Assembly (NCBI GenBank): GCA_934457145.1
Contig: CAKSHP010000024.1
Location: 1-29,846, forward strand
Length of the DNA: 29,846 bases
From: an uncultured Clostridia bacterium
GTDB lineage: Bacteria; Bacillota; Clostridia; UBA1381; UMGS1253
Reading direction: 5' to 3'
The notes beneath the pieces were generated by a model, which worked only from the letters and a program-made list of their open reading frames with translations, ran no database searches and was not told the origin of the DNA. Positions 24,793 to 29,846 of this stretch are shown piece after piece; the first letter of the stretch is position 1; the number at the start of each line of letters is the position of its first letter. The translations under genes and the position numbers were made by a program.

Positions 24793-25989
24793 ATGAAAAA
24801 CTTCAAAAAAGTATTGGCCTTTGTTTTGGCTGTTGCAATGACCGCAGTATTTTGCGCATGTTCTCCGTCACAGCCGCAGGCTCCGGCAGCAAACTCTGAA
24901 AATCAGAACGCAGACACAAACAGCGCGGTTTCGGATTTTACAGACGGCGAGGCAGTAATGGATGCAATTGCAAAAGAGGATTTGAAAATCGGTGTTATTC
25001 ATATTACCGATCCGGCAGAGGGAACAGGATATACTTACACGCATGACCTCGGTATACAGGGTATGCAAAAAAATCTCGGTCTTTCCGATGATCAGATTGT
25101 GAGAAAGAACAATGTTTCAGACACAGACCCCACAGCTATAGAAGCAGCAATGAGAGATTGTATTTCAGACGGCTGCAACGTAATTTTTGCAACGAGCTAT
25201 GGTTTTATGGACACTTGCGAAATGCTCGCTCAGGAGTATCCGAACGTGATATTCTCTCACGGTACAGGCTATAAATCAAACGGCAAAAACTTTAACAACT
25301 ATTTCGGAAGAATTTATCAGGCAAGATATCTTGCAGGTATTGCAGCAGGTATGAAAACAAAGTCTAACAAAATAGGCTATGTTGCAGCTATGGATAAAAC
25401 AAACCCCGAAGTAACCGGAGGACTTGATGCGTTTGCTATGGGTATTGAAAGCGTTAATCCCGATGCAAAGATTTATGTTAAGGTAACAAACAGCTGGTTT
25501 GATCCGGCAGGCGAACAGGCTGCCGCACAGGCTTTGATTGACATGGGCTGCGACGTTATCGGTCAGCACTGCGACACAGCAGGTCCGCAAACAACGGCAG
25601 AAGCTGCCGGCGTTTGGGGCGTTGGTTACAACTCCGATATGTCAAAACAGGCTCCGAAAGCAGTTTTAACATCTGTTATGTGGGATTGGTCAGTATATTA
25701 CACAGCAGCTGTTAAAGCTATCATGGAAGGAAAATGGACAGGCAAGAATTATTTTGCAGGCATGAAAGAAGGTTTGGTAAATATTTCGGATCTTTCTGAT
25801 GTTTGCGAAGAGGGAACAAAGGAGAAAGTTGAAGTTGCAAGAGAAAAAATCTTAAGCGGCGAGTGGGATGTTTTCTCCGGTGAAATTATCGACAACCAGG
25901 GCAACACTGTTTGCAAAGCCGGCGAAAAGCTTGATGATGCAACAATCACAGGCAAGATTAACTGGTACTACAGAAATATAGTTGAATAA
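24793..25989 (+). CDS. BMP/PnrA-family nucleoside-binding lipoprotein
   Basis: The 398-aa product has a lipoprotein signal (MKNFKKVLAFVLAVAMTAVF, then CAC with Cys23 acylated) and a Ser/Gln/Pro/Asn linker to about residue 50. Residues about 64-395 are a basic membrane protein domain: a periplasmic-binding fold starting LKIGVIHITDPAEGTGYTY, with YFGRIYQARYLAGIAAG and DWSVYYTAAVKAIMEG. PnrA/BmpA relatives bind purine nucleosides for an ABC importer, and the riboswitch upstream independently points to purine uptake. No permease or ATPase gene follows before the terminator, so the importer must be encoded elsewhere. Its codons look more regular than its neighbours', which fits high expression. 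Start after TAGGAGGGG. Confidence 0.92.
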   Translation: MKNFKKVLAFVLAVAMTAVFCACSPSQPQAPAANSENQNADTNSAVSDFTDGEAVMDAIAKEDLKIGVIHITDPAEGTGYTYTHDLGIQGMQKNLGLSDDQIVRKNNVSDTDPTAIEAAMRDCISDGCNVIFATSYGFMDTCEMLAQEYPNVIFSHGTGYKSNGKNFNNYFGRIYQARYLAGIAAGMKTKSNKIGYVAAMDKTNPEVTGGLDAFAMGIESVNPDAKIYVKVTNSWFDPAGEQAAAQALIDMGCDVIGQHCDTAGPQTTAEAAGVWGVGYNSDMSKQAPKAVLTSVMWDWSVYYTAAVKAIMEGKWTGKNYFAGMKEGLVNISDLSDVCEEGTKEKVEVAREKILSGEWDVFSGEIIDNQGNTVCKAGEKLDDATITGKINWYYRNIVE

Positions 25990-26005
25990 TTTTTAAAATT
26001 GCTTT

Positions 26006-26047
26006 AAGAAGGCGGTGCGGATTTTGGTAATCTGTGCCGTCTTTTTT
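26006..26047 (+). terminator. Terminator of the BMP lipoprotein gene
   Basis: An 18-pair stem with several G-U pairs (AAGAAGGCGGTGCGGATT with AATCTGTGCCGTCTTTTT), a 5-nt loop and a T-run lie just past the stop codon. It makes the lipoprotein gene monocistronic. Confidence 0.88.
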
Positions 26048-26048
26048 C

Positions 26049-26077
26049 TTGACTTTAGCAAAGTTTTGTTATAAAAT
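26049..26077 (+). promoter_or_regulatory. Promoter of the TPR-acyltransferase pair
   Basis: TTGACT (26049-26054), 17 bp, TAAAAT (26072-26077), directly behind the preceding terminator and 60 bp before the start codon at 26137. Confidence 0.7.
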
Positions 26078-26136
26078 AATGATTGCAAAATAAAATGAAA
26101 CTGTGTTTGCGCAGTTTTTCGAAGGGATTTAGTGTT

Positions 26137-26973
26137 ATGAAAAAGAGAAGTTTTTTATTGCCTGTGATTTTGGGCATTTTGATTGTTGCGGGAGCTGCGT
26201 TTTTAATTGTTTCTTTAAACCGCGACCCTTATGAAAGCGCAATCAAAAAGGCAGACGAGGCAATGGAAAAAGGCGATTACGAAAAAGCAATTTCGCAATA
26301 TACTATAGCGCAGAACCTTAAACCGAATGAAGCGTTAGCATATACAAAAGCTTTGGAAGCAATAGCAAAAAGCAATGATCTGACAATGGTTAAAGATATT
26401 CTTACAACCGTGAACGAATGTGTAAATTATTGCGGTGACAACAGTATAGAGCCTTCATATATAGTTTATATTACAAATATTATGGAGGCAAACGGAGAAA
26501 AAGAGAAGGCGTGTGATGTTTTGTCGCATTTGTATTACACCCTGGCGCAAAGCGATGAAGTGCAAAAAAAGCTAAGTGAGCTGCAAGGCGGGGAAATTTC
26601 TTTAAAAGAACAAAAAGATGCGCCGGAGCAGACTGCCGGGCCGCAAAAAAATGATGAAAATGTAAACGAACAGGAGCAAGCAGGCACACAGACGACGGCG
26701 CCGCAAACGCAGGCCGTTTCGGAGCCGGCAGCGCAAAACACGCAAAGACCGGTCAGCACTCCTAAGAGCACGCCGGCAAGAACAAATGCGCCGGCAAGAA
26801 AAACGCCGGAAACTGATTTAACGCAGGAGAGCGAAGAAAGTGCAAAGCCGACAGACGATGCGCAAAAAAGCGAACAGCCTTTAAAAACCGAAAAACCGCA
26901 GAAAACACCTGCGGAAAATACGGGCGAAAAAACAAATAATGATAATAAACCCGAGGAGGAGCAAACGCCATGA
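26137..26973 (+). CDS. Membrane-anchored TPR-repeat protein with disordered C-terminus
   Basis: The 278-aa product has one N-terminal membrane helix (MKKRSFLLPVILGILIVAGA, to about 26). About two TPR-like helical pairs follow (YESAIKKADEAMEKGDYEKA, then SQYTIAQNLKPNEALAYTKA). The last ~110 residues are low-complexity, rich in Gln, Thr, Pro, Glu and Lys, and look unstructured. The start at 26137 has GAAGGGA; an earlier in-frame start at 26083 would add 18 unsupported residues. The stop overlaps the next gene's start (ATGA), so the two are translationally coupled. Scaffold or protein-protein interaction at the membrane is likely; a specific role is not evident. Confidence 0.8.
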   Translation: MKKRSFLLPVILGILIVAGAAFLIVSLNRDPYESAIKKADEAMEKGDYEKAISQYTIAQNLKPNEALAYTKALEAIAKSNDLTMVKDILTTVNECVNYCGDNSIEPSYIVYITNIMEANGEKEKACDVLSHLYYTLAQSDEVQKKLSELQGGEISLKEQKDAPEQTAGPQKNDENVNEQEQAGTQTTAPQTQAVSEPAAQNTQRPVSTPKSTPARTNAPARKTPETDLTQESEESAKPTDDAQKSEQPLKTEKPQKTPAENTGEKTNNDNKPEEEQTP

Positions 26974-27860
26974 TGGATTTTATTGAAAGCTTTGAAGAAA
27001 AAGTCGGTTTTTGTGATGAGGCAAAGATTTGTCTGACACAAGATGCGCGGAAGATACTTTTCGACAACAATTTGTATGAGATGTTTTTAGAATGCGAAAA
27101 AAACTATTTTGAAGATGACGACACATCGTATACGGAAAAAACGCTTGAAAAGGTTTCTCAAATTTCCGGCATACATATTTACACTGTGGATTTCGTGTTT
27201 TTAATGTTTGCGGCGAAAAGACTGAAAAGCGATTATGCAAAAAAGGGGCTTGGCGAAGAACTTTACTGGGATTTGATGCGGGATTTAAAATGCAAATTAG
27301 ACGAGTGTTACACGGTTTATAAAATCTGGGGAACGTTTGTGTTTAGCTGGTTTAACCGGCACTATAAAATGACACGGTTTGCATTGGGCAGATTTCAGTA
27401 TGAAAAGAATATATACAAAGGAAAAGAATACAAAAAGGGCGATATAGTGTTAAAACCGGGCGATGAGGTTTATAATTTTCACATACCGTCTATGGGTTCG
27501 ATTGAGAAGAAAAAGAGAATTGAATCGTATAAAAAAGCGTTTGAATTTTTTAAAAAGCCCGGTGATAAATATATTATTTTTTTGTGCATGTCATATTTAT
27601 TATATCCGGACAATAAAAATATTTTTCCCAAAGACTCAAATCTTTACAGTTTCATGGAGGATTTTGACATTATTGACTTTGATACAGAGGACACATTTTC
27701 GGACGCATGGCGTATCTTCGGCTGCATGGATGCAAGCGATTTGCCGCGCTTGCCGCAAGATACCACGCTTCAGAAAAACTATGTTAAGTGGCTTGAAGGC
27801 GGCAACAAAACCGGCGGCGGAACGGGCGTTATAATATTTGACGGCGAAAAAATTATATAA
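26970..27860 (+). CDS. Acyltransferase-like protein (resembles DUF5596/DUF5597 type)
   Basis: The 296-aa cytosolic product has no signal or membrane segment. Residues 1-130 are helical and acidic. The middle SWFNRHYKMTRFALGRFQYE (about 127-146) and the later NKNIFPKDSNLYSFMEDFDI (about 210-232) recall the N-acyltransferase-like/GNAT-like C-terminal pair of domains annotated in Firmicutes; I offer this from memory and without a search. A GGAGGAG site lies 8 nt before the ATG, and a second ATG follows immediately. It is coupled to the TPR gene and ends before a good terminator, so the two form a unit. The substrate is unknown. Confidence 0.6.
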   Translation: MMDFIESFEEKVGFCDEAKICLTQDARKILFDNNLYEMFLECEKNYFEDDDTSYTEKTLEKVSQISGIHIYTVDFVFLMFAAKRLKSDYAKKGLGEELYWDLMRDLKCKLDECYTVYKIWGTFVFSWFNRHYKMTRFALGRFQYEKNIYKGKEYKKGDIVLKPGDEVYNFHIPSMGSIEKKKRIESYKKAFEFFKKPGDKYIIFLCMSYLLYPDNKNIFPKDSNLYSFMEDFDIIDFDTEDTFSDAWRIFGCMDASDLPRLPQDTTLQKNYVKWLEGGNKTGGGTGVIIFDGEKII

Positions 27861-27887
27861 AAGGCCGGGCATTGCTGTCTGATGCTT

Positions 27888-27918
27888 AAGGGGGCGCATA
27901 AAATGCGTCCTCTTTTTT
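27888..27918 (+). terminator. Terminator of the TPR-acyltransferase unit
   Basis: AAGGGGGCGCAT pairs with ATGCGTCCTCTT around an AAA loop (two G-T pairs), followed by TTTTTT. The 165 bases after it hold no gene and no promoter I would defend. Confidence 0.87.
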
Positions 27919-28082
27919 GCATAAAAAATTTAAAATTTTTCCAAAAAGTAATTTACATAAAACTCCTTAAACAAGCAAATAATAGGTTTGAATAAAAACA
28001 CAAAAAGTCAGTTGAAAAATTATGGGGGCTTTTGCAAAATGATTTTATTTTTGCCAGATGCCCGATGTGTTTATACGCCTTA

Positions 28083-28127
28083 TTTGCCCACGGTAGGAGC
28101 GTTTTTAACAAAATATTTGTGGGCAGA
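28083..28127 (+). other. Inverted repeat just before the spoVT ribosome site
   Basis: TGCCCAC (28085-28091) and GTGGGCA (28119-28125) form a stem that G-U pairs extend to about 11 bp, with a 23-nt loop. It ends right at the AGAAAGG ribosome site, so it may modulate translation or serve as a protein site. There is no T-run, so it is not a terminator. Confidence 0.35.
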
Positions 28128-28142
28128 AAGGCTATGAAAAAA

Positions 28143-28685
28143 ATGAAGGCAACCGGAATTGTCAGAAGAATAGACGATTTGGGACGCGTTGTTATACCAA
28201 AGGAAATCAGAAGAACAATGCGTATAAGAGAGGGAGATCCTCTTGAAATTTTTACAAATAAAGACGGCGAAGTTATTTTTAAAAAATATTCTCCTATAGG
28301 AGAGCTTTCCGAATTTGCGGGAAAATATGCAGAAACGCTTGCAAAAACGAGCGGTATTGCAACATGCATAACAGACCGGGACAGCGTTATAGCGGTTTCG
28401 GGAGTTCCGAAAAGAGAAGTGATGGACAAAAGAGTGAGCGCGGAGCTTGAAAAACTTATGGGAGAGCGAAACAACTATATTAAAACCGGAAATGATTCTT
28501 CGCATGTGTGGATAATAGACGGACTTGACAAATACAGCGCAAATGTTGTGTATCCAATTATTTCAGAGGGTGACACGATAGGCAGCGTTGTAATGTTTAC
28601 AGACAGCGAAACTCCCGCGGGCGAGGTTGAAGCAAAGCTTGCACAGACAGCGGCGGGATTTCTGGGACGTCATATGGAAGAATAG
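28143..28685 (+). CDS. spoVT: Stage V sporulation protein T (AbrB-family regulator)
   Basis: SpoVT tunes forespore (sigma-G) gene expression in Bacillus and is widespread in spore-forming Clostridia. The 180-aa product begins MKATGIVRRIDDLGRVVIPK, the characteristic swapped-hairpin AbrB DNA-binding domain (1-50), followed by a GAF-like domain (about 55-178). I chose 28143 because AGAAAGG is 11 nt upstream and it matches the family start; an ATG at 28134 is too close to that site. The open frame extends 37 codons further upstream without family likeness. No clear sigma-G promoter could be identified. Its presence implies sporulation capacity. Confidence 0.93.
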   Translation: MKATGIVRRIDDLGRVVIPKEIRRTMRIREGDPLEIFTNKDGEVIFKKYSPIGELSEFAGKYAETLAKTSGIATCITDRDSVIAVSGVPKREVMDKRVSAELEKLMGERNNYIKTGNDSSHVWIIDGLDKYSANVVYPIISEGDTIGSVVMFTDSETPAGEVEAKLAQTAAGFLGRHMEE

Positions 28686-28734
28686 GAAATAAAAACAATG
28701 ATTGTGAAAATTGTGTGAATTATTTTTAAAAGCA

Positions 28735-28763
28735 TTGACAGGAAAAAAATAAAACGGTATAAT
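28735..28763 (+). promoter_or_regulatory. Consensus promoter of the marR-ABC operon
   Basis: TTGACA (28735-28740), 17 bp, TATAAT (28758-28763): a perfect vegetative promoter. Its start point falls inside the palindrome described next, so it looks built for repression. Confidence 0.92.
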
Positions 28764-28797
28764 AGTTAACGTGTTAATAATTAATGCGTTAACTATT
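28761..28797 (+). promoter_or_regulatory. Palindromic operator, probably for the MarR protein
   Basis: An 11-bp perfect inverted repeat (AATAGTTAACG with CGTTAACTATT) is centred on ATTAAT-type sequence. Inside it, two mirror-image 12-bp dyads share the half-site GTTAA: TTAACGTGTTAA (28766-28777) and TTAATGCGTTAA (28781-28792). This size suits winged-helix MarR dimers. It overlaps the -10 end and start point. The T-run after it might also allow weak termination, but its place at the start point favours an operator. Confidence 0.75.
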
Positions 28798-28829
28798 TTT
28801 TATACATAAGAAATTGCGGCGGTGGTTTA

Positions 28830-28874
28830 ATGTATAAAAAATCAAGGCTTTATTCAGGCAGTGAGCAGATATAG
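28830..28874 (+). CDS. Possible 14-aa leader ORF upstream of marR
   Basis: ATG at 28830 opens MYKKSRLYSGSEQI and stops at 28874; GGCGGTGG lies 4-5 nt upstream as a fair ribosome site. It sits in the roughly 150-nt untranslated leader between the operator and marR. Chance is a real alternative at this length. Confidence 0.22.
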   Translation: MYKKSRLYSGSEQI

Positions 28875-28922
28875 GGGAGCGATACAGCCTGTATATTTAA
28901 TTTTTATTAAGGAGGAGAAAAG

Positions 28923-29372
28923 ATGGCGGGCAAACAGACTGCGGTTATGCGAAAGCTTATTTCGATATGCCGCATGCACAGAACGTTTTGCGAATCGGCG
29001 GCGCATAAGCTTGATCTTCACAGAAGCCAAAATCTTATGCTTTCAATTATTGCAAATGAAAAAGAAGCGGTGTCGCAAATTCAAATTGCAAAAAAACTTG
29101 AAATTTCACCGGCAGCGGCGAGCGTTATGATAAAAAAACTTGTAAGCGAGGGATATTGCGAAAAAAGCTTTGAAGAAAAAGACAACCGGAAAAATAATAT
29201 AAAGATAACTGCAAAGGGATTGCAGACAGTTAAAAAAACGCACGAGTTTTTTTCGCAGCTGGACAAAAAGCTGTTTGACGATTTTAACGATAAAGAGCTT
29301 GAGCAGCTGGAAGTGCTGCTTGAAAAGACAGAAAACCGGGCAAAGCAGATGTTAAAGGAGGAAAAGTTATGA
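28923..29372 (+). CDS. MarR-family transcriptional regulator
   Basis: The 149-aa product is a winged-helix dimeric regulator. The HTH spans about 48-80 (VSQIQIAKKLEISPAAASVM), and the wing contains the basic FEEKDNRKNN turn (about 83-92), the position of the DxRxxx wing of MarR proteins. N- and C-terminal helices would form the dimer. Start after AAGGAGG. The stop overlaps the ABC gene start (ATGA), so both are made together. Marked likeness to efflux operons and the operator on the promoter suggest it represses itself and the exporter until a ligand binds; the ligand is unknown. Confidence 0.92.
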   Translation: MAGKQTAVMRKLISICRMHRTFCESAAHKLDLHRSQNLMLSIIANEKEAVSQIQIAKKLEISPAAASVMIKKLVSEGYCEKSFEEKDNRKNNIKITAKGLQTVKKTHEFFSQLDKKLFDDFNDKELEQLEVLLEKTENRAKQMLKEEKL

Positions 29373-29846
29373 AGGTTTCGTGGTTTAAATATGTAAAGCC
29401 TTATATATCATGGTTTATAATAGGTCCTTTATGTATGATTGTTGAGGTGGTCGGCGAAATTTTAATGCCGAAGTTTATGGCATCGATTATAGATAACGGC
29501 ATTGCAAACGCAAGCGCGGGATATGTTGTTTTGGTTTGCCTGTTTATGATTTTAACGGCGCTTCTGATGATGGCAGGCGGTGTCGGCGGAGCGTATTTCG
29601 GAGCTAAGGCGGCGGTTAGTTTTGCCTGTGATGTTCGCTATGACGTTTACAAAAAGGTGTCGAGATTTTCGTTTGCAAATATTGATAAGTTTTCGCCGGG
29701 ATCACTCGTTACAAGACTTACAAACGATGTTACGCAGATACAAAATTTTGTTAATATGCTTTTGAGAATGTGTTTGCGCGCGCCGGGAATGCTGATCGGT
29801 GCGCTTATTATGGCGATTGCGCTTAATGCAAAGCTTGCGCTTGTGC
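29369..29846 (+). CDS. ABC-type multidrug exporter, membrane part (truncated by window end)
   Basis: Only the first 159 codons are present. They begin MKVSWFKYVKPYISWFIIGP and include two membrane helices (about 14-33 and 52-74), then the exporter-type cytoplasmic loop with RYDVYKKVSRFSFANIDKF and SLVTRLTNDVTQIQNFVNM, a hallmark of MsbA/LmrA-like half-transporters, and a third helix (about 138-158). The ATP-binding domain lies beyond the window. Related operons often encode two such half-transporters that form a heterodimer, so a second gene may follow. Export of drugs or a lipid/peptide is the family role; the substrate is not known. Confidence 0.9.
   Translation, partial: MKVSWFKYVKPYISWFIIGPLCMIVEVVGEILMPKFMASIIDNGIANASAGYVVLVCLFMILTALLMMAGGVGGAYFGAKAAVSFACDVRYDVYKKVSRFSFANIDKFSPGSLVTRLTNDVTQIQNFVNMLLRMCLRAPGMLIGALIMAIALNAKLALV

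Noticed and set aside
26083..26136. 18-codon extension of the TPR protein
   Set aside because: The extension starts without a ribosome site and precedes a clean N-terminal membrane helix at 26137.
26535..27041. Minus-strand open frame of 168 codons opposite the TPR gene
   Set aside because: Low-complexity Cys/Phe/Ser composition mirrors the TPR gene's repetitive tail; no ribosome site.
28032..28142. 37-codon extension of SpoVT
   Set aside because: The family begins at MKATGIVRR and the ribosome site is at 28126-28132.
1..29846. CRISPR arrays, insertion sequences, integrases or attachment sites, including use of the tRNA-Trp gene as an integration site
   Set aside because: No direct-repeat arrays, transposase-like frames or repeated tRNA 3' fragment were seen in the window.

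Overview
The window looks like chromosomal DNA from an endospore-forming member of the Clostridia (low-to-moderate GC Firmicutes). Supporting signs are a class 1B dihydroorotate dehydrogenase (PyrD plus PyrK), a SpoVT regulator, the SMC-FtsY gene pair, strong AGGAGG ribosome sites, consensus TTGACA/TATAAT promoters with 17-bp spacers, and rho-independent terminators at nearly every gene end. No transposase, phage gene, plasmid gene or CRISPR array is visible. The species cannot be named from this sequence.

Layout. 1-356: a tRNA-Trp on the minus strand with its own consensus promoter and terminator. 357-8710: two minus-strand genes, a very large exported protein (integrin-like Ca-binding repeats, Ser/Thr-rich beta segments, Ig-like and fibronectin III repeats) and, just upstream of it, a MalT-like LuxR-family ATPase regulator that may control it. 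8711-9026: divergent promoters and a three-part RNA attenuator that I read as a PyrR-type switch. 9027-14762: the pyrimidine operon pyrC-K-D-F-E-B-I, tightly spaced and ending in a 30-codon ORF coupled to pyrI. 14787-17552: an exported polysaccharide deacetylase (minus strand) with an unexplained structured 5' leader. 17645-23830: radical SAM (Elp3-like), smc, ftsY and a DUF436/UPF0340 gene. 23847-24343: a small lipoprotein on the minus strand. 24462-26047: a BMP/PnrA-type nucleoside-binding lipoprotein behind a guanine-class purine riboswitch with an unusual junction, followed by its terminator. 26049-27918: a membrane-anchored TPR protein translationally coupled to an acyltransferase-like protein. 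28083-28685: spoVT. 28735 to the end: a MarR regulator with a palindromic operator on its promoter, coupled to a truncated ABC exporter gene.

How the genes work together. The pyr operon encodes five of the six steps to UMP (all but carbamoyl-phosphate synthesis), plus the ATCase regulatory chain. Two independent RNA switches therefore govern nucleotide metabolism in this window: one on pyrimidine synthesis and one on purine nucleoside uptake. The smc-ftsY block is housekeeping (chromosome condensation, protein targeting). The large exported proteins point to a surface or saccharide-interacting lifestyle. The MarR-ABC unit is the usual arrangement of a self-repressed efflux operon.

The most interesting items are the variant purine riboswitch, the pyr attenuator, and the hairpin with a possible pseudoknot in the deacetylase leader. 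All structures were read by eye; no folding program or database search was run.
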